Positions 24,248 to 32,414 of a stretch of 64,000 nucleotides of DNA are shown here, piece after piece (position 1 is the first letter of the stretch; each line of letters starts with the position of its first letter). This DNA is from Alphaproteobacteria bacterium. Lineage in GTDB: Bacteria > Myxococcota_A > UBA796 > GCA-2862545. Position numbers and translations under genes: made by a program. Below the pieces are notes generated by a model. It was not told the origin of the DNA. It saw only the letters and a program-made list of their open reading frames with translations, and made no database searches. The stretch is taken from NCBI GenBank assembly GCA_020632915.1, contig JACKEP010000010.1, forward strand, positions 123,934 through 187,933. Reading direction: 5' to 3'.

Positions 24248-27200
24248 TCAGCTCGGGCGGTCGACCGCGACCAGGCGCGTGGGCAGCACCACCGCCTGGA
24301 GCGCCCACACCGCCGCCGCCGGGCCGTCCCCGGACTCCCGCAGCGTGAGCCGGTGCGCCCCCAGCGTGCCGGCCGGGCACCCCGGCCCTGACGGCAACCG
24401 GAACGCGAGGCCGCCGCGATCGTAGGGCGGCGCCGCCCGGGTGGCGGTCACCATCGGCGCCACCAGCGCGCGCCACCCGGCCCACGGCCCGGTGGGCACC
24501 GCGCACGACGTGCCCCGCGCCCGCCGGCTCGCCATCACCGACTCCACGCGGACGACGCTGTCGCGGCGCACCGACGAGACCGGCAGCGCCTGGCCGAAGC
24601 GGTAGGTGAGCGCCTGGCCGTCGATCTCCAGGCGCATGCCGGCGACGTCGTCGGTGGCCCCGCGGTCGTAGGCCATGCCGAAGGTGGCGCTGCGGGGCTG
24701 GTCGAGCGTGTCGGCCACCCGGCAGGCGCGGTCGAACCCCGCGACGAGCCGCGTGAGCTCGGGTGCCCACGCCAGCGAGGACGCACGCCCCCATCCGGGC
24801 GGATCGCGGTCGAGCAGCGGGCGGACATGGGCGTCGAGGAAGGCGCCGAGGGTGCCGTCGCAGCCGAGGAACGCGGCGACCTGGACCGGGTCGGCGTCGG
24901 CGCTGCTGCCGACATCGAGTGGGAAGCTCCCGCGCAGCCCGGCCCATGGCGCGACCACCTGGTCGGCCCAGCGGCGCTGGAGGCCGTCGACGTGTACGGC
25001 GAGCGTGCGATCCCAGGCACGGGCGAGCTCGAGGGTGACGATGGCCTCGACGCGGCTGCGGACCTCGGCCTCGGTGACGGTGTCGACCGCGCCCTCGCAG
25101 CCACACCCGGGCGGCAGGTCGTCGGTGAGCGGCACGATCGCGCCGAGCGCACGTTGCAGGGCGGTGTGCAGCCCGACGAACGGGCCGGTGCCGCGCCAGG
25201 TGGCCTGCACCAGCGCCTCGGCGCCCGGGCCGTCGACCCCGTCGATCGCCGTGGCGAGCGCGTCCGAGGCGGCGTGCACCGCGGCCCATGCCTCCGTGCC
25301 GCCGCTGCCGAGCGTGGCGGCCAGGCGCCACGGCCTGCGGGCACACGCACACGCGCAGCACCCCGCCGGGGCGTCGTCCGCGGTGCACGCGCCGCCGTCG
25401 CCGTCGCCGCGACCCAGTCGGGCGAGCACGACGTCGAGGTCACGCCCGGCGCCGAGCACCCGGCGCAGCTCGGCGGCCACGTCGGACGGCGTCGCGTCCG
25501 GATCCTCGTGGACGTCCGCCACGCGCAGGCCGGCCCACCACTGGCGCCACTGATCGTCGGCGTGGTCGACGTAGCGGCGGAACACGGCGGCCGGATCGGC
25601 CTCGGCGAGCCCGCAGGCGTCCCAGGTACGCAACCCCTCCTGCACCGCGAGGCACCCGGCGGCGTCGAGGCCGTCGGGGGTCCAGTCGCGCGCCTGCACG
25701 CGCCACGCCGAGGCGTCCAGGCCGTCGGCAGGCGACGACGCCGGGGTGGTGGCGGCCACCTGGGCGAGCAGCGCGTGCAGCGCCACGACCTCGGGCGGCA
25801 GCTGGGCCACGCGCGTGGCGAGGCGGTCGAGCACGGGCGCGCTCGGGGCCGCCACCTCCGGCCACCACCCGGCGACCACGCGGTCGACATCGACGACGGG
25901 GTCGGGGTCGCGGCGGGTGGCGACGAGGCGCCGGGCGAGGTCGTCGACGCTGGCCGGCGCGCACCCGCCCGCGGGCACGCTGCCCAGGCCCCGCCACGCC
26001 GCGACGAGCGCGTGGGTGTCGCGCGCGAGCTTCATCGCCGCAGCGTCCTCCGGCCCGGCGCGCGTGCCGCGCGGGTCGAGCCCGTCGAGCCCGGTGACCG
26101 CAGCCTGGGCGTCGGCGAGCACGCGATCGGCGAGCGCGGGGACCAGCGCGTCGCGGTTGGCGGCGCGCAGGGCGCGGTCGACGGCGCCGACCGCGGTGGC
26201 GGTGCCGGGGAGCCAGCGCGCAGCGGCCGCCCCGAACCGTTCGGGCCGCGCCTGTCGGCCGAGCGCAGCGGCGACCTCCGCGACGGGTCGCCACCGATCG
26301 GCGTCGGGGCGCTCGGCGGCCGCGACGGCGATCGCGTCCAGGCGACCGAGCTGCACGGTCCACCCGTCCAGCCGGTCGAGCGCGCCTCGGGTCACCGCGA
26401 ACAACGCGAGCCCGACGACGACGAGCGCCAGGCTCGCGCCGAGCAGCGCGGGACGCAGCGAGGGCGGCGGCGCCACCGCGCCGAGCACCGCGGGCACCAG
26501 CCGCGCGGCGAACGCCGGACCGTCACCGGTGGCCGGCGGGGAGCGCCGCGTGGCCGCGACACCGAGCGCCGCAGCCAGCGCCGTGGGCCCGCGACGGGCG
26601 GCCGAGGCGTGGCCCGTGGCCCACCAGAGCCCCGCCAGCGCCACGCCGTGGGCGGCGAGCGTGGCCGCGAGCGCGCCCAGCGGCGCCGACAGGTCCGCCA
26701 CCTCGGTGGGGAGCGCGAGCAGGTCGGCGCGGGCGGACGGCGTGCGCGCGCCGCGCGCCGCGCCCTGCACCACGGCGAGCAGGCCGTCGGCCACGGCGGT
26801 CACTGCGCGCCGGACGTCGACCACCGGGTCGATCGACGGCGACGGCAGGCAACGCCCCAGCGGGGCCGCGCGCAGCTCGGGGTCGAGCGCGTCGGTGAGC
26901 GCGTCCATGCCGGCGAGCGCCTGGGCCTGCCCCACCACGAGGTGGACGGGCGCGTCCGGCGGCAGGCGCAACCGGCCCAAGCGGTCGGCGAGGCGCTCGG
27001 CGAGCACCGCCACCTCGGCGTCGGCCCGCCCGAGCAGGTCGTCGGCGGCGACGCCCACGAGCACGCCCGCCACGGTCGGCACCCGACGTGTGCCGAGCCG
27101 GCGGCCGAGACGTCGGCCCCAGGCCGTCCACGTCGCCTCCTCGGCGGGGCGACCGTCGACGGTGCCCGGGCACACCAGCACGTCGGCGCCCTGGGCCACC

Positions 27201-27403
27201 ACGGCAGGCCCCCGACCGTCCCCGCCGCCGAGCGAGGCCCGGAGCCCGGCGTCGGCCGCGTCCACCACCACCACCCAGCGTCGACGTCCCAGACCCGAAG
27301 CGAGCGCCGCGCGCACGCAGGCGTCGACCTCGGCCTGGGCCGTCGCGCCGACGTCGTCGGTGCGCGCGAGCCGAGCGCGTAGCCAGCCGGTCCAGCGAGC
27401 CAT
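24248..27403 (-). CDS. tssM: TssM, IcmF-family T6SS membrane protein (divergent)
   Basis: TssM spans the inner membrane and reaches TssJ in the periplasm. The 1051-residue protein carries the IcmF-like cytoplasmic region with VPTVAGVLVGVAADDLLG (about 109-125) and APVHLVVGQAQALAGMDAL (151-169), one clear membrane helix at about 317-339 and a weaker hydrophobic stretch at 242-263, and a long periplasmic part ending in a beta domain. The usual N-terminal membrane hairpin and Walker A motif are not visible. A Cys-rich insert (25333-25397) and further Cys pairs occur in the periplasmic part. The ATG at 27403 has GAGGTGA upstream. It follows tssJ, whose stop is 8 bases before. Confidence 0.85.
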   Translation of the reverse strand: MARWTGWLRARLARTDDVGATAQAEVDACVRAALASGLGRRRWVVVVDAADAGLRASLGGGDGRGPAVVAQGADVLVCPGTVDGRPAEEATWTAWGRRLGRRLGTRRVPTVAGVLVGVAADDLLGRADAEVAVLAERLADRLGRLRLPPDAPVHLVVGQAQALAGMDALTDALDPELRAAPLGRCLPSPSIDPVVDVRRAVTAVADGLLAVVQGAARGARTPSARADLLALPTEVADLSAPLGALAATLAAHGVALAGLWWATGHASAARRGPTALAAALGVAATRRSPPATGDGPAFAARLVPAVLGAVAPPPSLRPALLGASLALVVVGLALFAVTRGALDRLDGWTVQLGRLDAIAVAAAERPDADRWRPVAEVAAALGRQARPERFGAAAARWLPGTATAVGAVDRALRAANRDALVPALADRVLADAQAAVTGLDGLDPRGTRAGPEDAAAMKLARDTHALVAAWRGLGSVPAGGCAPASVDDLARRLVATRRDPDPVVDVDRVVAGWWPEVAAPSAPVLDRLATRVAQLPPEVVALHALLAQVAATTPASSPADGLDASAWRVQARDWTPDGLDAAGCLAVQEGLRTWDACGLAEADPAAVFRRYVDHADDQWRQWWAGLRVADVHEDPDATPSDVAAELRRVLGAGRDLDVVLARLGRGDGDGGACTADDAPAGCCACACARRPWRLAATLGSGGTEAWAAVHAASDALATAIDGVDGPGAEALVQATWRGTGPFVGLHTALQRALGAIVPLTDDLPPGCGCEGAVDTVTEAEVRSRVEAIVTLELARAWDRTLAVHVDGLQRRWADQVVAPWAGLRGSFPLDVGSSADADPVQVAAFLGCDGTLGAFLDAHVRPLLDRDPPGWGRASSLAWAPELTRLVAGFDRACRVADTLDQPRSATFGMAYDRGATDDVAGMRLEIDGQALTYRFGQALPVSSVRRDSVVRVESVMASRRARGTSCAVPTGPWAGWRALVAPMVTATRAAPPYDRGGLAFRLPSGPGCPAGTLGAHRLTLRESGDGPAAAVWALQAVVLPTRLVAVDRPS

Positions 27404-27410
27404 GGTCACC

Positions 27411-27923
27411 TCAGCGAAGCGCGCGCGGACGGCGCGCGACCACGTGGAAGGGCTGGCCGTCGACGTAGCCGCGCTGGTGCCAGCGTCGGCCGTCGTCGGT
27501 GTCGGGCCGTCGATCCCACGGCAGGCCGACGGCGTCGCCGGCCAACGACAGCCGCACCGCGCGCGCGGCGGGAGCCAGGGGGACGAGCGCCCAGGCGTCG
27601 GCGTCGTCGCACGACGACCACTCCGGCACCACGAGCATCCAGCGCGCGGCGGGCTGGCGGTCGACCGCGATCGTGGTGGTGCGGGCCGGGAGCGCGCTGA
27701 CGATCGCGGGGTCACCGACGCGTGCGGTGTCGACGGGGCCGCCGTCGCGCAGGTCGGCGCATCCGAGCGTGCCCAGCCCGGCCGGCAGGCTGCGGAGCTG
27801 GTGCAGGTGCAGCGCGACCGGCTGCCCGTCGTTGACGTCGAGCGTGGTGCGCACACGCACGTCGACGGTCCGGCACGCGCTGGCCGCGAGCAGCGCGGCG
27901 ACGAGGAGCCGGCAGGTACCCAT
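27411..27923 (-). CDS. tssJ: TssJ-like outer-membrane lipoprotein
   Basis: TssJ is the outer-membrane lipoprotein that caps the T6SS envelope complex and binds TssM. The 170-residue protein has a short lipoprotein signal with lipobox ASAC (Cys17) and, shortly after, the family hallmark LDVNDGQPVALHLHQL near residues 28-43. The rest is a beta-sandwich-like sequence including WMLVVPEWS. It lies directly upstream of tssM on the same strand, the usual partnership. Confidence 0.88.
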   Translation of the reverse strand: MGTCRLLVAALLAASACRTVDVRVRTTLDVNDGQPVALHLHQLRSLPAGLGTLGCADLRDGGPVDTARVGDPAIVSALPARTTTIAVDRQPAARWMLVVPEWSSCDDADAWALVPLAPAARAVRLSLAGDAVGLPWDRRPDTDDGRRWHQRGYVDGQPFHVVARRPRALR

Positions 27924-27950
27924 GCGCCCTCCGGAGGTGACCTGGGCCTG

Positions 27951-27980
27951 GGTGTACGCGGGGTCGGCGGGGCGGTTTAC
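27951..27980 (-). promoter_or_regulatory. Candidate T6SS-type promoter for tssJ-tssM
   Basis: On the reverse strand GTAAA (27980-27976), an 18-base spacer and GTACACC (27957-27951), with the tssJ start at 27923. It is the weakest of the six matches in sequence, but the spacing is the same. Confidence 0.35.
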
Positions 27981-28011
27981 GGGAACGGTGGGGAGGGTCG
28001 CGCGTGTTCCC
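27981..28011. repeat. Inverted repeat between tssJ and a divergent secreted-protein gene
   Basis: GGGAAC (27981-27986) and its complement GTTCCC (28006-28011) flank a 19-base G-rich centre. The repeat lies next to the tssJ promoter candidate and upstream of the gene at 28077, so it could be an operator or simply a chance match. Confidence 0.3.
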
Positions 28012-28076
28012 CCCCTGCCGTCGCGCTACCCGGTGGTTCGGTGACGGACCCGCGAACGGCCGTCCATGGAGGCTCC

Positions 28077-29009
28077 GTGCGCACCCCGCTCTCCCTCGTC
28101 CGCTCCACGCTGATCGCGCTCGCCGTGGCCGTCGCGCCCGTCGCAAGGGCCGAGGCGCCCGCGGACATGGCGGCGCGCGCCGACGCCGAGCTCGACACCG
28201 CGCGCCAGATGCGAGACACGCCCACCGACGATCCCGCCGCCCGCGACGCGTCCGTCGCCGTCCTCTGGCAGGACGCGCTGCGGCTGTACGACGCGGCGGG
28301 TGCCACGCTCGACACGCCGACCGACCGCCGTCACCTCGCCGTGGGGCGGGCCCGCGCCCACGTGCTCGCGGGCGACACGCTCGCCGCCCTCGAGGCGCTG
28401 CAGCAGGCCGTCGACGCCACCCCGCTGCCCGCCGACTTCCTGCCGGCCCTGCGCGCCGACGCCTGGTTCGCGCCGCTGGTCGACGACCCGCGCTTCGACG
28501 CCCTGGTCACCGCTGCAGCCGAACGGCGCGCCCAGCGCATCCGCGACGAGGCGGTGGCGCTGCTGTCGCCGGAGGCCTCGGCCCCCGTCCCGAAGCGCCT
28601 CGCCGCCGTCGACGGCAAGAGCCTGTCCACCCGCAAGCTGCGCGGGGCGCCGGCGGCCCTGTATGTGTGGGCGCCCGGCACGCTGTCCTCCCGCGATCAG
28701 TTCCCCACCGTGTTCGCGTGCGCCGAGGCCACCCGCGACCAGGCCGCCTGGCTCGCCCTGGCCTACCTCGGCACCGAGGGCCCCTCGACCACCCGCGCGC
28801 GCATCCGACGCTTCGAGGACAAGTACGACCTGCCGATCGCCCTGCCCCAGCTTCTCGTCTCCGTGTCGGCCGTCGAGCAGATGGGCGTGGTCGACGTGCC
28901 GTCGCTCGTGATCGTCGACGCGGACGGCGGCGTCCGCGCCGTGCTGGAGAAGGACTGGGATGCCGAGCTGGTGCAGCGCGCGCTCGTCTGGCTGGCCACC
29001 GGGAGCTGA
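28077..29009 (+). CDS. Secreted protein with helical repeat region and thioredoxin-like domain lacking CxxC
   Basis: This is a 310-residue protein with a signal peptide ending near residue 25. Residues 30-135 are helical, with a TPR-like run (LAVGRARAHVLAGDTLAALEA). The C-terminal half resembles the thioredoxin/AhpC fold: ALYVWAPGT matches the start of the family's active-site strand, and MGVVDVPSLVIVDADG matches the cis-Pro region. The expected CxxC is absent (APGTLSS), so it is probably not a redox enzyme and may bind a substrate or protein. The GTG at 28077 has GGAGG upstream. It is divergent from the T6SS genes, so a link is uncertain. Confidence 0.75.
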   Translation: MRTPLSLVRSTLIALAVAVAPVARAEAPADMAARADAELDTARQMRDTPTDDPAARDASVAVLWQDALRLYDAAGATLDTPTDRRHLAVGRARAHVLAGDTLAALEALQQAVDATPLPADFLPALRADAWFAPLVDDPRFDALVTAAAERRAQRIRDEAVALLSPEASAPVPKRLAAVDGKSLSTRKLRGAPAALYVWAPGTLSSRDQFPTVFACAEATRDQAAWLALAYLGTEGPSTTRARIRRFEDKYDLPIALPQLLVSVSAVEQMGVVDVPSLVIVDADGGVRAVLEKDWDAELVQRALVWLATGS

Positions 29010-29024
29010 CGCCCCCTGGCGCGT

Positions 29025-30224
29025 CTAGGACGCGGCGAGGTCGCGACCGGGGACCACGGCGCGCGGCACGCGACCGGCGACGTAGGCGGCGGCCGCGACG
29101 ACCACGGTCATCGCGCCCAGCGCCCAGGCGGTCTCGGGCCGCATGATGTCCACGCCACCGAAGCCGCGCGTCGCGAGCACGACGCCGATGCCGTTGTTGA
29201 CGACGTGGGCGACCACGCCCGGCCAGATCGAGCCCGACGTCCACCGCAGCCAGCCCAGGAACAGGCCGATGAACAGCACCGCCGGCGTGTGGACGGGGTC
29301 GAGGTGGGCCAGCGCGAACAGCACCGACGTGACGCCGATGACCACCCCCGCGGGCAGCCAACGCCGCAGCGCGTCCCAGAGGAAGCCGCGGAACACGACC
29401 TCTTCGACCAGCGGGCCCACGCCCGCGACCACCAGCATCATCAGCGCCGCGCCAGCGCCGCTGCCCCGGGTGAGCGCGTCCTGGAGCCACGGCAGGGACT
29501 GGGACTGGGTGCCCGGCAGGAAGGCGTCGACACGCTCCAGCCACGCCGCGTTGGACGCGAGGTGCTCGGCGATCAGCGCGGGCAGCCAGCCCATCGACAG
29601 GCCCCCGACCACGGCCGCCAGCACCTGCACGCGACGGGTGCCCACGGCACCCAGCGCCACGGTGCCGTGCGCCCAGCGCCCGCTGCGCACGCGGTGGGCG
29701 ATGAACGTCCACGCCACGGCGAGCACGGCTCCGGCCCCGAGCAGGAGGAGGCTGCCCGTCGCGAGCACCCACGGCGGCAGGCCGACGGTGGCGAGCTCGT
29801 CGAGGCGCGCGCGGAGCACGGCGTCGGGGGAGGCATGGCCGACCAGATCCGGCGCCCAGGCCACGGCCATGGCGACACCCAGGCCCAGCGAGGTGGCCAC
29901 GAGCACCAGCGGCGCGGTGAGCGTGAAGCCCACGAGCGCGCCCACCCCGATCATCGCCTCTCGGGCCGTGGCCGCCATCCGCGCGAGCACGCCGAGCGTC
30001 CGGTAGACCAGCCACGCGCTCACCGGCACCAGCGGCAGCGCCGCGGCGCAGGTGACGAGCAGCGCCCAGTGGAACGCCCAGTTCTCGCTGAGCACCAGCG
30101 TGGCGGTCGCCAGACCCGTCAGCACGCCGACGCCGACCTGGGCCGCAGCCCACGCCGGCACCGCGCGACGCAGGTCCACCGCACGGACCGCGTCCAGCCA
30201 GCGACGTCGTCCGAGGTCTTCCAT
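29025..30224 (-). CDS. CPBP-family intramembrane metalloprotease
   Basis: This 399-residue polytopic membrane protein has roughly eight hydrophobic segments. The CPBP (CAAX protease/bacteriocin-processing) motifs are present: EEVVFRGFLWDALRRW near residue 274, FALAHLDP (catalytic His) about 35 residues later, and VNNGIGVVLA near the end. Members cleave within membranes or handle prenylated or peptide substrates; the substrate here is unknown. The ATG at 30224 has GGGAGGACACC upstream. It converges with the thioredoxin-like gene, 15 bases apart. Confidence 0.9.
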   Translation of the reverse strand: MEDLGRRRWLDAVRAVDLRRAVPAWAAAQVGVGVLTGLATATLVLSENWAFHWALLVTCAAALPLVPVSAWLVYRTLGVLARMAATAREAMIGVGALVGFTLTAPLVLVATSLGLGVAMAVAWAPDLVGHASPDAVLRARLDELATVGLPPWVLATGSLLLLGAGAVLAVAWTFIAHRVRSGRWAHGTVALGAVGTRRVQVLAAVVGGLSMGWLPALIAEHLASNAAWLERVDAFLPGTQSQSLPWLQDALTRGSGAGAALMMLVVAGVGPLVEEVVFRGFLWDALRRWLPAGVVIGVTSVLFALAHLDPVHTPAVLFIGLFLGWLRWTSGSIWPGVVAHVVNNGIGVVLATRGFGGVDIMRPETAWALGAMTVVVAAAAYVAGRVPRAVVPGRDLAAS

Positions 30225-30321
30225 GGTGTCCTCCCGTGATCGATCCCTAAGCCCACGTGGCGACAGCTTCCGTCGTTGTCCGTGGATTTCCGTCGCGGTG
30301 GGGCGGACCGCCCCCCTGGGG

Positions 30322-30978
30322 ATGCGCTATCCACCCGCCGGCGCAGAACCTGCGCAGCGACGCCGGAGACTCTCCCTGGACCCCCACCACGACAGGCCAC
30401 GACCCCCGTTCCAGCTGGGTCGTCCCGATGCCGAGCGACTCGACCGGGCGATGGCCTTCGGTCGGGGGGCGTTCACCTACCCCGACGTCGGCGCCACGCG
30501 CGGCACGCCGCCGAAGGGCTGGAGCATCGACCGCGCCAGCGTGGTGCTCGGACACGGATCGTCCACATGGAACGCCGCGATCCACGCGCTCGACACCTGG
30601 CGGATGTTCGACCTGGACTGGGTGGAGCTCCGCGAAGCGCCCCACCCCGAGCCCGGCGCCACGGTCGTGTACGGCGCGCGCGTGTTCGGCGTGTGGGCCG
30701 TCAACGCGTGTCGGATCGTGTATGTCGAGGACGAACGCCAAGGTTCGGTGTGGCACCACGGCTTCGCGTACGGCACCGTCGGGCCGCACACGCTCTCGGG
30801 CGAGGAGCGCTTCCGAGTGTCCTGGAACCAGGACACCGACGAGGTCGTGTTCGAGATCTTCCAGTTCTCGCGACCCCACCACCTGCTGACCAAGGCGCTG
30901 GGTCCGCTCACCCGCCTGATCCAGCACCGGTTCATCACCCAGGCGCTGCGCGCGCTCCAGGCAGCGGTGACGTCGTGA
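30322..30978 (+). CDS. DUF1990 family protein
   Basis: The 218-residue soluble protein matches the DUF1990 family by its central features: AFGRGAFTYPDVGAT, then WRMFDLDWVEL, VVYGARVFGVWAVNACRIVYV and FAYGTVGPHTLSGEERF. Plant and bacterial members form a SRPBCC-like or compact beta fold of unknown role. I chose the ATG at 30322. Its stop overlaps the GTG of the epimerase gene (GTGA), so both are made together. Confidence 0.85.
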   Translation: MRYPPAGAEPAQRRRRLSLDPHHDRPRPPFQLGRPDAERLDRAMAFGRGAFTYPDVGATRGTPPKGWSIDRASVVLGHGSSTWNAAIHALDTWRMFDLDWVELREAPHPEPGATVVYGARVFGVWAVNACRIVYVEDERQGSVWHHGFAYGTVGPHTLSGEERFRVSWNQDTDEVVFEIFQFSRPHHLLTKALGPLTRLIQHRFITQALRALQAAVTS

Positions 30979-31970
30979 GCGCGCCTCGGCGCGTGCTGGT
31001 GGCCGGCGCGTCCGGGTTCGTCGGCCGCCACCTCGTCAGCCGGCTGCGCACGGAGGGCTGGCCGCTGCGCCTCGGCACGCGCGTGCCCGACCTGCGCCGA
31101 CGCGACACGCCGTGGCTGCCGTGGGTGCCGCTGGACGTCGATCGCCCGGACACCCTCGACCCGGCGCTGGAGGGCGTGGACACGCTCGTCTACCTGGTGC
31201 ACCACCTGCACGCGCACGGCCCGGAGCTCGTGGCGCGCGAGGCGTCGGCGGCCACGCGGCTCGCCCGCGCCGCCGAGCGGCACGGCGTCCGGCGCATCGT
31301 GTACCTGGGGGCGCCCGCACCGGCCCACCACCCGTCCCCCCACCTGCTGGCCCGCGCGCGCACGGGAGAGGCCCTGCGGGCGTCGCGGGTGTCGACGCTG
31401 GAGCTGCGGGCCGCGATGATCCTCGGCGCCGGCTCCCAGAGCTGGGACCTGCTGCGCGATCTGGCGCTGCGCCTGCCGGTGCTCGCTGCGCCGGCGTGGC
31501 TCGGGGCGCGCACGGCCCCGATCGGCATCGACGACGTGGTCCAGGGCATCGCGCTCGCGATGGACCACCCGGCCCGGGGCAGCGGCGCCTACGATCTGCC
31601 GGGGCCCGAGGTCGTGACGGCGGCCGAGCTCGTGCGCCGCGTGGCCGCGCTGTCCGGCCGCACCCTGGTGCGCGTGCCCCTGCCGCTGGTGCCGGTGTGG
31701 GCCGGCGGCCACGGCGCCGCCCTGCTCTCGGGCGTCGATCCCGCGCTGGCCCGGTCGCTGGTCGCGGGTCTGGGCTGCGACCTGGAGCCGGCGGGCGACG
31801 GCTGGTGGGGCCTGTTTCCCGACGCCGACCGCACCGCCCTCGACGACGCCCTGCGGGCCGCGATGGTCGCACCGCGCGCGACGCCCGGGGCCTTCGGTCG
31901 GGCGTGGGAGCGTGCCGTGCGGGGCGTGGGTGCTACGCGCGTGTCGCGCCGTGCCGCAGGCGGAAGGTGA
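30975..31970 (+). CDS. NAD(P)-dependent epimerase/reductase of the NmrA-like/atypical SDR type
   Basis: The 331-residue protein has an N-terminal Rossmann nucleotide-binding motif VLVAGASGFVGRHLV (GxxGxxG type), a VDTLVYLVHHLH second strand, and VRRIVYLGAPAP, where classic members carry the catalytic Ser/Tyr region. The C-terminal part resembles NAD(P)H-binding proteins acting on quinones or lipids. DUF1990 and atypical SDR proteins are often paired, and here they overlap by 4 bases, which suggests one pathway, possibly lipid or quinone modification; the substrate is unknown. Confidence 0.82.
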   Translation: MSAPRRVLVAGASGFVGRHLVSRLRTEGWPLRLGTRVPDLRRRDTPWLPWVPLDVDRPDTLDPALEGVDTLVYLVHHLHAHGPELVAREASAATRLARAAERHGVRRIVYLGAPAPAHHPSPHLLARARTGEALRASRVSTLELRAAMILGAGSQSWDLLRDLALRLPVLAAPAWLGARTAPIGIDDVVQGIALAMDHPARGSGAYDLPGPEVVTAAELVRRVAALSGRTLVRVPLPLVPVWAGGHGAALLSGVDPALARSLVAGLGCDLEPAGDGWWGLFPDADRTALDDALRAAMVAPRATPGAFGRAWERAVRGVGATRVSRRAAGGR

Positions 31971-32035
31971 CCGAGCCGGCCGGGCCCGTGCCGGGTCGCT
32001 GGAATACACCGCCGTTCTTCAACCACGGTGGTTCC

Positions 32036-32410
32036 ATGCGCCCGCTCGTCTCCCGCCTCCTGCTCGTCACCGGACTCCTCGGCGCCCTCGCAGCGTGCGG
32101 GAGCAGCCCGTCCACGCCCGCCGCGAGCCCGGCCGCCGACGGTCGACGGATCGACGTGCAGATCTCCGGAGACGGCTACACGCCCGACACCATCCAGGCG
32201 GGGCCGGGCGAGGCGCTCACGCTGGTGTTCGAGCGCATGGACGAGAACAACTGCGGCGGCGAGGTCGTGTTCCCCGCCACCGGCGAGCGCCACACCGTGC
32301 CCGTGGGCACCAAGGTCGAGGTGGCGGTCACCACGCCGCCGTCGGGCAAGCTCGCGTTCACGTGTGGGATGGGGATGTACGAGGGCGCGGTCGTCGTCCA
32401 CGGCAGCTGA
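32036..32410 (+). CDS. Cupredoxin-domain lipoprotein
   Basis: This is a 124-residue exported protein with a lipoprotein signal ending in the lipobox LAAC. The mature part is a cupredoxin-like beta-sandwich: GYTPDTIQAGPGEALTLVF, the ENNCGGEVVFP segment, and the C-terminal TCGMGMYEGAVVV loop, where Cys/Met ligands sit in copper-binding cupredoxins. It is probably a periplasmic or outer-membrane copper-binding or electron-transfer protein. The ATG is at 32036, and the patatin gene starts 4 bases after its stop, so both may be cotranscribed. Confidence 0.85.
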   Translation: MRPLVSRLLLVTGLLGALAACGSSPSTPAASPAADGRRIDVQISGDGYTPDTIQAGPGEALTLVFERMDENNCGGEVVFPATGERHTVPVGTKVEVAVTTPPSGKLAFTCGMGMYEGAVVVHGS

Positions 32411-32414
32411 CCCG

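Noticed and set aside
24827..27382. Very long forward open frame opposite tssM
   Set aside because: It is a shadow of tssM: composition is Arg/Gly/His-rich with no motif, as expected for antisense frames in GC-rich coding DNA.
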